NCBI RefSeq assembly: GCF_900106645.1
Contig: NZ_FNMV01000005.1
Location: 179,320-243,319 of the forward strand
Reading direction: 5' to 3'
DNA: 64,000 nt
DNA from: Flavobacterium degerlachei
GTDB lineage: Bacteria; Bacteroidota; Bacteroidia; Flavobacteriales; Flavobacteriaceae
A model generated the notes under the pieces. The model ran no database searches. It was not told the DNA's origin and saw only the letters and a list, made by a program, of their open reading frames with translations. The translations under genes and the position numbers were made by a program. Shown here piece after piece: positions 39,766 to 51,551 of the stretch. The stretch's first letter is position 1, and the number at the start of each line of letters is the position of its first letter.

Positions 39766-40050
39766 AATTTTTACAGAATTGGTTTACAGTACTCTAAGGA
39801 AGTGAAAGCAGTTATTTTTTTAGAAGTTATGTTAGAACGGCTATTCTATTTTCTGCAAAAGGTATTTTGGGAGATTATTTTTTTCGAAATAAATACTGGA
39901 AGTTTCAGCTTTTGATCTGACTTTTTAAATTTTAGCATAAAAGCAAAACAGGATATAAATTTGGTTTTGAAAACACCTAAATTTGCATCATCCAATTATT
40001 GCAGATCAATTTTTAGAAATTGTAATGATATTTGAAACCAATTATAATAA
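39766..40050. other. intergenic region upstream of the MFS gene
   Basis: This is the remainder of the 397-bp gap between divergent receptor 2 and MFS genes. Apart from the receptor regulatory sites to its left I see no RNA, repeat or coding signal in it. Confidence 0.5.
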
Positions 40051-41211
40051 ATGATTTTATCCTATTTAAAAAAAGTACAGAATTCACCTAAAGGATTTAG
40101 AATTGCAAATACCGTTTTCTTTTTTATTTCAGGATTTGGATATTCCTCTTGGGCATCTCGTATTCCCGCCATTAAAGCACAATTGCATTTAAATGAAGCT
40201 CAGTTTGGAGCTGTTTTATTTGCATTACCTATAGGTTTGATGGTAACGATGCCATTTACCGGAAGATTATTAAATAAGTACAGCAGTCGCTATTGTATGC
40301 TATTAGGTGCTGTTTTGTTTAATATTGTTTTGGCATTACCTGGTTTTTCTGCTTTTGTTTGGCAGCTAGTTATTATCCTTTTGCTATTTGGCTCCTCTCG
40401 GAACATTCTTAATTTGTCTATAAATACACAAGCATTAGAAGTTCAAAAATTGTATCCAAAATCGATAATGACAACTTTCCATGCCGTGTGGAGTTTGGCA
40501 GGATTTATTGGTGCAGGATTAGGGTACGTGATGGTTACTCAACACATAGCACCTTCTTATCATCTGCTTGGGATAAGTGTTGCTCTTATGGCAATTACAG
40601 TATGGTTCTATCCGCTAACCATTCTTACAGAGCCTCTAAAGGAAAAGAAGAAATTCTTTTCGATGCCCGATAAAACGCTGACAAAGTTTGCTGTAATTTG
40701 TTTTGTGTCGATGGCATGCGAAAACACCATGTACGACTGGAGTGGCATCTATTTCCAAAATATATTGCATGCATCCGCAAAATGGACTACTGCCGCTTTT
40801 GTTTTTTTTATGACTGCAGTTACCTTGGGACGATTCTTTGGGGACTATGCAGTAAGTAAATATGGGATAAAACAAATCTTATTTTATAGCGGTATTTTTA
40901 TCAGTGTAGGTTTTTTGACTTGTTTTCTATTTCCTTTTATTTCAACCACCTTATTGGGTTATGTCTTGATAGGGATAGGGGTTTCTTGCGTAGTTCCGCT
41001 AGTGTTTAGCATCGCTGGAAAATCAAAAAATTTAAGTAATGGCAGTGCATTAACTTCTATTTCAACCATTGGATATCTTGGTTTCCTTGTTGTGCCACCA
41101 ATGGTTGGCCTCATTTCTGAGCTGTTAAGCATGAAATGGGCCTTTTTAATAATGGCTTTACTAGGAGTCGTTATGATTTTTATGGTCAATAAAATTACAG
41201 CCGAAGATTGA
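40051..41211 (+). CDS. MFS transporter (YbjJ-like)
   Basis: The 386-residue protein has about 12 hydrophobic segments. The opening 'FFFISGFGYSSWASRIPAIK' and 'LPIGLMVTMPFTGRLLNKY' follow the pattern of the YbjJ-type major facilitator group, and 'GRFFGDYAVSKYG' matches the usual cytoplasmic loop after helix 8. The substrate is unknown. It is divergent from the siderophore receptor locus and could export or import a siderophore, but no sequence feature proves that. Confidence 0.85.
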   Translation: MILSYLKKVQNSPKGFRIANTVFFFISGFGYSSWASRIPAIKAQLHLNEAQFGAVLFALPIGLMVTMPFTGRLLNKYSSRYCMLLGAVLFNIVLALPGFSAFVWQLVIILLLFGSSRNILNLSINTQALEVQKLYPKSIMTTFHAVWSLAGFIGAGLGYVMVTQHIAPSYHLLGISVALMAITVWFYPLTILTEPLKEKKKFFSMPDKTLTKFAVICFVSMACENTMYDWSGIYFQNILHASAKWTTAAFVFFMTAVTLGRFFGDYAVSKYGIKQILFYSGIFISVGFLTCFLFPFISTTLLGYVLIGIGVSCVVPLVFSIAGKSKNLSNGSALTSISTIGYLGFLVVPPMVGLISELLSMKWAFLIMALLGVVMIFMVNKITAED

Positions 41212-41240
41212 TTTTTTTAATCCAATAGTCGAAAATAATT

Positions 41241-41735
41241 CTATTTGACTTTTTTCATTAGGTATTTTTCCGAGCTTGGTTTTCCTGATTGAAGACCTGA
41301 AATTTCAGCTACTAAACTATCTTTAGAAACGTTTTTATAACTTATTTTTTGAGGGTAATCGTGCTTTGGATTTTCAAAAATTAATTCTTTGTCATTAACA
41401 TTTGTCAATTGAAAAGCAACTGGTTTATCATCGTTTTGTCCTCTCACTGTTGGAGAATACGTTAGTTCTTCTCCTTTTTGTTGAAGTTGAATCTTTTCAA
41501 AGTGAATGGTGTCTTTTCCTTTAATGAAATATGATTGTCCTTCATAAGTACTGTCATTTACCTTATTCCAAATTTCCTTTAGATTTCCTTCTGCCGATTT
41601 GTTTTCCCAAGTTCCTATAAGCCAGCGTGCGGTTTTTATTTTCGCTTTTTCAGTATCTTCAGGTGAATTTGAATCTGATTTCTTGCAAGAAATGAAAGTA
41701 ATAATTAGTAGTATAAAAAGTATTTTTTGGAACAT
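41241..41735 (-). CDS. small lipoprotein, DUF6265-like
   Basis: The 164-residue protein has a lipoprotein signal with lipobox 'FISC' (Cys17), then a charged linker and one beta-rich domain with 'ARWLIGTWENKSAEGNLKE' and 'ENPKHDYPQKISYK'. The WLxGTW start and 'NPKHD.PQ.I.Y' pattern fit DUF6265, a lipocalin-like family of unknown role. It converges with the MFS gene, leaving 29 bp between the stops. Confidence 0.7.
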   Translation of the reverse strand: MFQKILFILLIITFISCKKSDSNSPEDTEKAKIKTARWLIGTWENKSAEGNLKEIWNKVNDSTYEGQSYFIKGKDTIHFEKIQLQQKGEELTYSPTVRGQNDDKPVAFQLTNVNDKELIFENPKHDYPQKISYKNVSKDSLVAEISGLQSGKPSSEKYLMKKVK

Positions 41736-41938
41736 ATTGTTTGAGATTATTGTTTGTTTAACAGGTACAAAATTATGAAAAATATAAACAACTAACCGAG
41801 ATAAAAGTGATATCGCCCGATTTTGAAAAGGAAGGCTTTTCGGCCATAGTTTTTCGGTATCTAAAATAGTATAGTTAGTTGCACATGGAACAATAGAACT
41901 CAGCTAGCGGATTAATCCTAAAAATGGTATGAACAGTA

Positions 41939-44251
41939 TTAAATGTCTTCTTTTAAAATAGAATAAACCAGTTCTTTGGTAGGTTTCTGCTCTTTTAGTT
42001 TCGCTCGAACAACATCAAAAGACACTTTAAAATCACAGCCTGATTTGTAGTCGCTGCAACCGTAAGCAGTATTCCCTTTCATAACGGTTCCTTTTTGACA
42101 TTTTGGGCAGGCTAATGCATCCGAAGCTGCTTTCTTTTCTACTGATGGGGTAGGAGTCGCTGTTTTTTTAGCTTCTAATTTTAGCTTGAAATTTTCATCA
42201 AAACGCAGCAAACCTTCCACGGTTCCAGCTTCGGTTTTAAAGTCTTTTAGGTTTACTGTAGACCCTTTTTGAAGCAATCGGAGGTATTGGTTCTCTGATA
42301 TTTTTTTATCTGCAAAAGTAAAGGGTAAAACAAAGTCACAACCTGCTTTGTAATCAGCGCAACCATAGGCTGATTTCCCTTTTAGTAGCGTTGCTTTTTT
42401 ACATTTCGGACAAGTTTCTGCTGAGATTCCTGCGGCTTTCTTTTTTACAACAGTAGCGACTTGTTTTTGTACAGTACCTTCATGCGAAATGTTCGCGCGT
42501 TTGGTTTCACTTCGCACTTCGTACACTAAAGCATCTACCATACGTTTCATGTTATTGATGAAAGCGGCGGCAGTAAAAGTTCCTTTTTCAATATCTTTCA
42601 ACTGCTTTTCCCAGGAACCAGTCAATTCAGCCGACTTTACCATTTCATTTTGAATAGTGTCAATTAATTGAATTCCTGTAGGTGTTGGTAATACTTGCTT
42701 TTTGTTTCTTACGATGTATTGGCGCTTAAACAGCGTTTCTATAATATTGGCTCGTGTTGATGGACGTCCAATACCGTTTTCTTTCATTAATTCACGTAAA
42801 TCTTCGTCATCGACCTGTTTACCAGCAGTTTCCATAGCACGCAATAAGGTTGCCTCAGTAAACTGATTGGGTGGTTTGGTTTCCTTTTCTAAAAAGGAGG
42901 GTTGATGAGGTCCTTTTTCGCCTTTAACAAAACTTGGTAATATATCGGCTTCTTTTTCCTTGGCGTTTGGGTTCTCAAAAACGATGCGCCATCCTTTTTT
43001 CAGGATTTCTTTTCCCGTAGTTTTAAAGGCGACATCAGCTGCTTTTCCTATTACTGTAGTATTGGCAACCAAACAATCATCATAAAATACTGCAATAAAT
43101 CGCTTTGTAATGATGTCATAGACTTGCTGCTGATTGTGTTGTAAGTTACTTTGTATTCCTGTTGGGATAATAGCGTGGTGATCGGTTACTTTTTTATCAT
43201 TAAAAACCTTAGTCGATTTTTTAATCTTTTTGCCTAAAAGCGGTTCAGTCAGCGTAGCATAATTGGTAAGATTTTGAAGAATCCCAGGTACTTTTGGATA
43301 AATGTCATTTGGTAAAAAAGTGGTATCTACTCTAGGGTAGGTCACTACTTTTTGTTCATATAAGGTTTGGACAATTTTAAGTGTTTCATCTGCTGAAAAC
43401 CCAAACTTGGTATTGCAATATACTTGCAAGCCTGTTAAGTCAAACAACTTTGGAGCAAACTCATTGCCGTTTTTTCTTTCAATAGAAACAATTTCGAAAT
43501 CACTTTCTTGGACTTTATTGGCCAAAAGTTCTCCGTCTTCTTTTTTCAAAAAGCGGCCTTCTTCATAGCTAAAAAGTGTTTCTCTATATAAAGTTTGCAG
43601 CTCCCAATAAGGCTGCGGTTTAAAATTTTCAATTTCTTTAAAACGATCGACCACCATCGCTAAAGTAGGTGTTTGCACGCGCCCGATAGACAATACTTGT
43701 TTGTAACCACCATGTTTTACGGTGTACAAACGGGTGGCATTCATACCCAATAACCAGTCACCAATGGCTCTGGAAAATCCGGCGTAGTATAAATTATCGT
43801 AGTTAGCAGATGGTTTTAAGTTATCAAAACCTTCTCTGATGGCTTCGGTGGTTAAGGAAGAAATCCATAATCGTTGTACCTCACCTTTATAGTTGGCTTC
43901 ATTCATGACCCAGCGCTGAATGAGTTCTCCTTCTTGTCCAGCATCCCCGCAGTTGATGACCAAAGTGGCTTGGTCAAATAAACCTTTTATAATTTTGAAC
44001 TGCTTTTGAATACCCGAATTCTCCACGACTTTAGTTTCAAATTTTTCGGGAAGCATAGGTAGATTGTTCAAATCCCAGCTTTTCCAGTAGGGTTTGTAAT
44101 CGTTAGGTTCTTTTAAGGTACATAAATGCCCGAAGGTGTAGGTTACAGCATAGCCGTTGCCTTCATAATACCCATCCCGTTTGGTATTGGCTCCTAAAAC
44201 GGATGCGATTTCACGTGCTACACTTGGTTTCTCGGCAATACAGACCTTCAT
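41939..44251 (-). CDS. topB: DNA topoisomerase III (type IA) with two C-terminal zinc-ribbon-like repeats
   Basis: The 770-residue protein opens with the Toprim motif 'CIAEKPSVAREIASVLGA'. The second Toprim motif is 'CGDAGQEGELIQRW', in place of the classic DxDREGE. The active-site tyrosine is in 'VVTYPRVDTTFLP'. 'ENGIGRPSTRANIIETL' is also present. The tail holds two copies of a Cys repeat, 'CPKCKKATLLKGKSAYGC' and 'CPKCQKGTVMKGNTAYGC', each followed by a second 'GCDF'. TopB relaxes negative supercoils and separates joined DNA molecules. It stands alone, and the type is common on both chromosomes and mobile elements of Bacteroidota. Confidence 0.93.
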   Translation of the reverse strand: MKVCIAEKPSVAREIASVLGANTKRDGYYEGNGYAVTYTFGHLCTLKEPNDYKPYWKSWDLNNLPMLPEKFETKVVENSGIQKQFKIIKGLFDQATLVINCGDAGQEGELIQRWVMNEANYKGEVQRLWISSLTTEAIREGFDNLKPSANYDNLYYAGFSRAIGDWLLGMNATRLYTVKHGGYKQVLSIGRVQTPTLAMVVDRFKEIENFKPQPYWELQTLYRETLFSYEEGRFLKKEDGELLANKVQESDFEIVSIERKNGNEFAPKLFDLTGLQVYCNTKFGFSADETLKIVQTLYEQKVVTYPRVDTTFLPNDIYPKVPGILQNLTNYATLTEPLLGKKIKKSTKVFNDKKVTDHHAIIPTGIQSNLQHNQQQVYDIITKRFIAVFYDDCLVANTTVIGKAADVAFKTTGKEILKKGWRIVFENPNAKEKEADILPSFVKGEKGPHQPSFLEKETKPPNQFTEATLLRAMETAGKQVDDEDLRELMKENGIGRPSTRANIIETLFKRQYIVRNKKQVLPTPTGIQLIDTIQNEMVKSAELTGSWEKQLKDIEKGTFTAAAFINNMKRMVDALVYEVRSETKRANISHEGTVQKQVATVVKKKAAGISAETCPKCKKATLLKGKSAYGCADYKAGCDFVLPFTFADKKISENQYLRLLQKGSTVNLKDFKTEAGTVEGLLRFDENFKLKLEAKKTATPTPSVEKKAASDALACPKCQKGTVMKGNTAYGCSDYKSGCDFKVSFDVVRAKLKEQKPTKELVYSILKEDI

Positions 44252-44410
44252 TTTATGCTTTTGATTTGAAGCCGCAAATTAGGAATTTAGAAGTTGGTAT
44301 TAAAAATAAATCTTCAGGAGTTATGAACGACCACCAGAAAGTGGAATAAGTCGTTGCAAGGAACTGGCTGGTCGAAGGGACGAAAGCAATTACATCGAGT
44401 TTGTTTATTT

Positions 44411-44482
44411 GTCATTTCGACGAAGGAGAAATCACATTAGTTACTTTCTTTACGTGATTTCTTCCCATGGTCGAAATGACAA
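44411..44482. repeat. 72-bp imperfect inverted repeat (TGTCATTTCGAC ends)
   Basis: The ends are perfect inverted 12-mers TGTCATTTCGAC / GTCGAAATGACA, extended inwards to GAAATCAC / GTGATTTC. It could fold into a long hairpin. A half copy (TTGTCGAAATGACA, followed by a short inverted TGTCATT) occurs near 47400. It resembles a small non-autonomous intergenic element. It lies between topB and the TIMP-like gene. Confidence 0.7.
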
Positions 44483-44543
44483 AGTCAGTATTATTTAGCG
44501 CAAACATAATTACGTTGTACTCGCAACGGCTTGCAGTTATGCT

Positions 44544-45377
44544 TTAAAGTTCATAACTCCACTTATTTGTTTTTGTATCATAGTTGACCCATATACTCTT
44601 TAAGTAAGCAACATTTACTTTTGTCTGGTTATGTTTTTTAATTTCCCATTTTTTCACCTGACTTATTAGTTCAATTGCATCTTTTTCAAAGTCAGTGATA
44701 GGTATGTAATTTGTATATGTAAGCTCTTTTCTTAAACCATAAATGGAATCATATAATGACATTAATTCTTTAGTAATATTTACAGATTTTAGGTTTCCAT
44801 CAGAGCCAATGTGAAGAATCAAACTTGTGAATGGTTTTATATAAACTTTTATTTTTCCTTTCTCTAAAACAGCGTTAATGTCTGTGATATTTTTACAATA
44901 ATTGAAATCATTTTCAAATTGATAAATGTAATCTTCAATTTTAAATGAATTCCCATTGTCTAACATTTTCTGTTCTTGAAATTGAATTGGTAAATTAGTA
45001 ATAGCTCTAGAATTAGAACACATACCACTAAAAGTTAGTTGCCCATTATTTTCATATGCATATACAATCCATCTTTCATTTTTTTTAGCTGTCCAATCGC
45101 AAGAAGACCAACGTTTACTAAATTCTGCTTCGGATTTTAAATCAAATGACAGTGTTTTAGGTGTATCTCCATTTTTATAATGTTTCGAAATGTCAAATGT
45201 TACTTTATACGTTAGGCTGTCTGCAGCATAAACTTTGGAAACTATTTTTCCTTCAAAAACATATTTCGAAGAATAAAATTCAAGGGCATTGTTAACCGTA
45301 CTACAATCACAAGAAAAGCCTTTAAAACTAGTAAGCAACAATAATATTAATGTTATTCTTTTCAAGTGTTTTATCAT
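44544..45377 (-). CDS. exported TIMP/netrin-like domain protein, unknown function
   Basis: The 277-residue protein has a signal peptide of about 22 residues ending 'FKGFS', then a mature start 'CDCSTVNNALEFYSSKYVFEGKIVSK'-like (Cys-x-Cys followed by a VFxGKI strand). That pattern is typical of bacterial tissue-inhibitor-of-metalloproteinase/NTR-like domains, with a further 'SSCDWTAKKNERWIVYAY' and 'GMCSNSRAI'. The second half (about 150-277) has no recognised domain and ends '...VNYDTKTNKWSYEL'. The function cannot be assigned. Confidence 0.65.
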   Translation of the reverse strand: MIKHLKRITLILLLLTSFKGFSCDCSTVNNALEFYSSKYVFEGKIVSKVYAADSLTYKVTFDISKHYKNGDTPKTLSFDLKSEAEFSKRWSSCDWTAKKNERWIVYAYENNGQLTFSGMCSNSRAITNLPIQFQEQKMLDNGNSFKIEDYIYQFENDFNYCKNITDINAVLEKGKIKVYIKPFTSLILHIGSDGNLKSVNITKELMSLYDSIYGLRKELTYTNYIPITDFEKDAIELISQVKKWEIKKHNQTKVNVAYLKSIWVNYDTKTNKWSYEL

Positions 45378-45521
45378 TTGGAGAAAAATATATTTTGAGA
45401 CTAAGTTAATGATTTTTTTAATTAGGGATTATTTAATATCGATTATGTATTTCCGCGAAAAACAAGATGCATTCCTTTTACCGAATTTATGTTTTTACAC
45501 GTAACCAATGTCCTTTAAACT

Positions 45522-45556
45522 AAAAAACTACAACTTTTTTGGGGTTGTAGTTTCTT
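45522..45556 (-). terminator. intrinsic terminator after cstA
   Basis: Stem AAACTACAAC/GTTGTAGTTT with a 9-nt loop, 46 bp downstream of the cstA stop on the minus strand. Confidence 0.8.
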
Positions 45557-45601
45557 GATATTTATTTGGTCTGTCAACCATTTTCAATTTAAATCAATGG
45601 G

Positions 45602-47017
45602 CTATTCTATAATCTCTTTTCTCTTTTTCATTACAATAAAAAACAGGATTGTCAGCGCAATTGAAATTGCAATTCCAATCAAATTTGAAGTCATCACCTC
45701 TAAACCAAAACCAATGGTTGGATCATAAAAAAGGTAAGAACCCACTACAGATGTAATAAAGAAAGCCGGAGCCAATGCAATGATATAATGTGTTTTCTTT
45801 TGGAACAAATAAACCGCTCCAATCCATAGTGCGATTGCCGCAGTGATTTGATTTGCCCAAGAAAAATACCTCCATAACAATTGGAAATCCATATTGGTAA
45901 GAATATAAGAGATCACAAATAGTGGAATAGCAACCATAAAACGGTTTTTCAAAGCCTTTTGATCAATATTTAGATAATCAGCAATTATCATTCTAGCCGC
46001 TCTAAACGAAGTGTCACCAGAAGTAATAGGCAATACAATAACACCCAATACAGCGATAGTTCCACCAACAGTTCCTAAGAATACAATAGCAATTTTATTA
46101 ACTACAGCAGCAGGGCCTCCGTTTTCCAAAAGCACACTAAGGTCGTCACCATTCATCAAACTCATGGCAGCAGCGGCCCAAATCATTGCAATAACTGCTT
46201 CTAGGATCATCATTCCGTAGAATATTTTTCGGCCATCTTTTTCATTATTGATGGTGCGGGAAATAATGGGTGATTGAGTGGCATGAAATCCAGATAGGGC
46301 TCCACAGGAAATGGTTAAGAATATTACTGGATAATAAGGAATTCCTTTTGGATGTAAATTTTCTAAAGTCAATTCAGGTATAGGGTTTCCATACATAAAC
46401 ATACCAATGCAAATTCCTACGGCACTCACTAAAAGTAAAAAACCTAGTACAGGGTATATTTTTCCAATTACTTTGTCAATAGGTAAAACGGTGGCGATGA
46501 TATAATAGAGAAATATGCAAAATACAATTATGGTAAGCACACTTGTGTCATTGCCAATTAGTTCGTTAATCATTTTTGCTGGGGCGGAAACAAATACGGT
46601 TCCCACTAAAAGAAGTAGCAAAAGAGTGAAAAAGTTAACGACATGACTGAATGATTTTCCTAAAAACCGAGAAGCCAAAGCCGGTAAATGAGCACCGCCA
46701 TATCGCAACGAAATCATACCAGTAAGATAATCATGAACTCCGCCGGCAAATATGGATCCGAAAACAATCCATAGAAAAGCAGAAGGACCGTAAAGTGCTC
46801 CCAAGATTGGACCAAAAATAGGGCCAACACCTGCTATGTTTAAAATTTGGATAAACGCATTTTTGTTACTGTTCATAGGAACGAAATCAACACCGTCGGT
46901 AAGGGTATTTGCGGGTGTTGGTTTATTAGGATCAGATTTGAAGGTTTTGTCAACAAATTTCCCGTAAGTTAGATATCCTAAAAGCAATAAAATCATTGCT
47001 ACAATAAATGTAATCAT
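45602..47017 (-). CDS. cstA: carbon starvation protein CstA family transporter (short form)
   Basis: The 471-residue membrane protein has about 12-14 hydrophobic segments. CstA hallmarks include 'NIAGVGPIFGPILGALYGP', 'GGVHDYLTGMISLRYGG' and 'GFHATQSPIISRTI'. CstA proteins import peptides or pyruvate when carbon is scarce. The E. coli protein is about 700 residues; this shorter form is common in other phyla. A hairpin terminator lies downstream. Confidence 0.88.
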   Translation of the reverse strand: MITFIVAMILLLLGYLTYGKFVDKTFKSDPNKPTPANTLTDGVDFVPMNSNKNAFIQILNIAGVGPIFGPILGALYGPSAFLWIVFGSIFAGGVHDYLTGMISLRYGGAHLPALASRFLGKSFSHVVNFFTLLLLLLVGTVFVSAPAKMINELIGNDTSVLTIIVFCIFLYYIIATVLPIDKVIGKIYPVLGFLLLVSAVGICIGMFMYGNPIPELTLENLHPKGIPYYPVIFLTISCGALSGFHATQSPIISRTINNEKDGRKIFYGMMILEAVIAMIWAAAAMSLMNGDDLSVLLENGGPAAVVNKIAIVFLGTVGGTIAVLGVIVLPITSGDTSFRAARMIIADYLNIDQKALKNRFMVAIPLFVISYILTNMDFQLLWRYFSWANQITAAIALWIGAVYLFQKKTHYIIALAPAFFITSVVGSYLFYDPTIGFGLEVMTSNLIGIAISIALTILFFIVMKKRKEIIE

Positions 47018-47586
47018 ATTTCCTTTATTTAAATAATGCTGTTAATTTTTACGAATAAGACTTTAACAACAAGTATATAATGGCTGTATTGCATTATTCA
47101 TATTTTTTGGGAAGGTAGCAAAAATGTAGATGTGAATTATGTTTAAGTTGGCAGTCAGTAAGATAAATTTTTTAAAACAATAAGGTTTAAGGGTTTAATT
47201 TAATTATTATATAAAATTCGATATAATAATTGGTGCTAAGTAATCCTATCCAGTTGGTCAATATTTTTATTTGATTATCGTTTTGGGCAGGTTCACAGTT
47301 TACAAAATTGCACTAATAATTGTGCATTTCTGAACGATCTGGTAAATAAAACAATTGCTGTGATTTACTTCGTCCCGTTCGCTAACGCTCGGGTCTCCTT
47401 TGTCGAAATGACAATGTCATTTTGTATTAGCCTAATGATATTTAACGAGTGGATGGGTGTTTTTTAGTTTTTCAAAATCTATTTTTCATTCTCGTTTTAT
47501 AGTAAAGGAAAATATGATTTAGGTGCAAAGTTAGTTAAGGACAATATTGTGTTGGGAGAAATGAAGTTGTAGGCATTAATCCATAA
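47018..47586. other. long non-coding gap upstream of cstA, holds direct repeat A
   Basis: No supported gene. It contains the divergent-side leader of cstA, the 98-bp direct repeat copy A (47297-47394), and a fragment GTCGAAATGACAATGTCATT (47403-47422) that matches one end of the inverted repeat at 44411. Confidence 0.6.
47297..47394 (+). repeat. 98-bp direct repeat, copy A (left of fasciclin gene)
   Basis: It starts AGTTTACAAAA and ends TTCGCTAACGCTCGGGT. It differs from copy B (48381-48477) at only about six to eight positions and lies in the same orientation about 1.08 kb away. The fasciclin gene lies between the copies. Confidence 0.88.
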
Positions 47587-47617
47587 AAAAAAACCGTTGC
47601 AATTATGCAACGGTTCT
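47586..47617 (-). terminator. intrinsic terminator after the fasciclin gene
   Basis: Stem AACCGTTGCA/TGCAACGGTT with a 4-nt loop, and an A-tract on the plus strand that reads as a T-run on the minus strand, 24 bp after the stop. Confidence 0.9.
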
Positions 47618-47640
47618 TAAAATTAAGATGAATTAAAACC

Positions 47641-48225
47641 TTATTTAGGCATAACCACAGAGTCAATTGCATGAATAACTCCGTTAGAAGCCGCCACATC
47701 AGCAAGAACAACTGTTGAAGTCCCTCCGTTTGCGTCTGTCAAAATTACTTTCCCGTCTTTCAAGCTTAGCACGATAGTACCGCCTTGAACAGTTGTAACG
47801 CTGTACTTTCCGTTATTTTTGTTTATTGCATCGATCACTGTTGCAGCGTCAAATTTCCCTGATACCACATGATACGTCAAAATCGCTTTCAATTTGTCTA
47901 AATTTTCCGGTTTCAGTAAATCATCTAAAGCTCCTGCTGGAAGTTTTGCAAATGCTGCGTTATTTGGTGCGAAAACCGTAAAAGGTCCTTCGCTACTCAA
48001 CGTTTCAACTAATCCCGCTGCTGTTACAGCAGTAACTAATGTTGAGAAATCTGCATTTCCTGCGGCTACACCTACAATGTTTGGTGTTTCCACTACAGCG
48101 ATAGTATCCATTGCTACTGCAGTAGAGTCAATCATTTCTGTAGATTCAGCTTCTTTTTTTTGTCCACAAGAAATAGTTATCATTCCTAATAATACAAATG
48201 CGCTAATTTTTTTTACTAATTTCAT
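47641..48225 (-). CDS. fasciclin (FAS1) domain lipoprotein
   Basis: The ATG at 48225 is chosen over a TTG at 48231, giving 194 residues. The lipobox is 'TISC' followed by 'GQKKEAES'. One FAS1 domain (about 55-192) shows the H1 box 'GPFTVFAPNNAAFAKLP' and H2-like 'VVLADVAASNGVIHAIDSVVMP'. FAS1 lipoproteins are surface or periplasmic adhesion-type proteins. The gene and its terminator lie between two nearly identical 98-bp direct repeats, which could allow loss or amplification of the gene. Confidence 0.9.
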   Translation of the reverse strand: MKLVKKISAFVLLGMITISCGQKKEAESTEMIDSTAVAMDTIAVVETPNIVGVAAGNADFSTLVTAVTAAGLVETLSSEGPFTVFAPNNAAFAKLPAGALDDLLKPENLDKLKAILTYHVVSGKFDAATVIDAINKNNGKYSVTTVQGGTIVLSLKDGKVILTDANGGTSTVVLADVAASNGVIHAIDSVVMPK

Positions 48226-48231
48226 AGTCAA

Positions 48232-48563
48232 TGTTTTATGTTAAAATTGTTAAACCTAATCAAATATACATATTAAAAACAATTGTTTATCCTTTTTAAC
48301 AAATAATTAAACAAAAAATAAAATCACTGTGGAATTACGGACAGTTGTCCATTGTTTTGGTTGCCCATCTTTGTGGGTAAAGTTTACAAAACTGCGCTAA
48401 TAATTGTGTGTTTCTGAACGATCTGGTAAATAAAACAATTGCTGTGATTTTCTTCGTCTGTTCGCTAACGCTCGGGTTGTAATTGCTAATTACTATTTGG
48501 GAAAACTGTAGTAGTAGATTTTGAACGACTGTTTTCTCAATTAAGCAAAATAGCAATAAATAA
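48232..48563. other. non-coding gap between katG and the fasciclin gene
   Basis: It contains the leader of the fasciclin gene on the left and direct repeat copy B (48381-48477). An open frame across 48335-48556 overlaps the repeat and has no protein-family features, so I do not call a gene. Confidence 0.6.
48381..48477 (+). repeat. 97-bp direct repeat, copy B (right of fasciclin gene)
   Basis: Nearly identical to copy A at 47297-47394. Both include the uninterrupted core TTCTGAACGATCTGGTAAAT. Confidence 0.88.
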
Positions 48564-48597
48564 AATAGCGGTTTCGATAAGAACCGAAACCGCTATT
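48564..48597 (-). terminator. intrinsic terminator after katG
   Basis: Perfect 13-bp stem AATAGCGGTTTCG/CGAAACCGCTATT with an 8-nt loop, 31 bp downstream of the katG stop. Confidence 0.88.
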
Positions 48598-48627
48598 GCT
48601 TGTATTATTTTGCTGAAGTACTGTAAC

Positions 48628-50949
<2,322 letters not shown>

Positions 50950-51256
50950 CTATTCTACAAATTACAAAAATTAATCTTTATGGTTTATTTTGTTATAAGC
51001 GTAATCTATTGAGGCGAATATTTGTATAGTTTGTAGATATATAAAAAAGACTGTTTTTAAAATAAAAATCAATTGATTACTACTGCCTACAGTATCATAT
51101 AAAGTAATAGCCGCTCTAAATTGAGTTAGCTTTTTTCACCTCTGTTTGTTGATTATGGGAATGGTTGGAAAGTCGGGAGATTTCGTAGAAAGATTGCGAT
51201 TATATTTTGATGTCGCGACTTGTTTATAATATGTAGGGGGAGTTTGTACTGTTTTT

Positions 51257-51384
51257 TAGGAGCAGAACGAATTTTGTTTTCAAGGCCGTCCTGTCCTGCT
51301 GTCCGCTGTATTCCCGATAATAAAAACTACGGCTAAAAAAGCCTTGTTTTTCTAAATCGGGAGATGCCGCTTCCATCAGGGCTA
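51257..51384 (-). repeat. dispersed structured repeat, copy 1
   Basis: Read on the minus strand it starts TAGCCCTGATGGAAGCGGC and ends GCTCCTA. The central hairpin has stems TCCCGA/TCGGGA, AAAAAC/GTTTTT and GGCT/AGCC (51312-51362). Compared with copies 2 and 3, one flank carries about 30 bp of extra sequence. Together with copy 2 in opposite orientation it brackets a 5-kb accessory segment. Confidence 0.8.
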
Positions 51385-51480
51385 GTAAATCCGTTTTGTT
51401 TTCATAAGAACCACAGCAAGAACACTGTAAATCACGCCGCTCTTGCGAAGTACTCCTAATTATTGCAATTTATTCAAAGT

Positions 51481-51545
51481 GCTGAATTGTAAATGTTACG
51501 ATTGTGGTATTAATTAAAATTGGTAGTCGTGCAATAAGAGTGCTA
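51481..51545 (+). repeat. 66-bp direct repeat, left copy (downstream of lipoprotein gene)
   Basis: It matches 52251-52316 at most positions, including ATTGTG, TATxAATTAAAAT and GGTAGT. It lies just past the 3' end of the lipoprotein gene. Confidence 0.7.
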
Positions 51546-51551
51546 ATTTTT

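Noticed and set aside
31000..40000. T-box or other known riboswitch upstream of valS and the receptors
   Set aside because: No conserved riboswitch core could be recognised; T-boxes are not expected in this phylum.
45289..45504. 71-residue plus-strand frame overlapping the start of the TIMP-like gene
   Set aside because: It is antisense to the signal peptide region of a better-supported gene and has no recognisable domain.
48335..48556. 73-residue minus-strand frame upstream of the fasciclin gene
   Set aside because: It overlaps the 97-bp direct repeat and lacks coding features.
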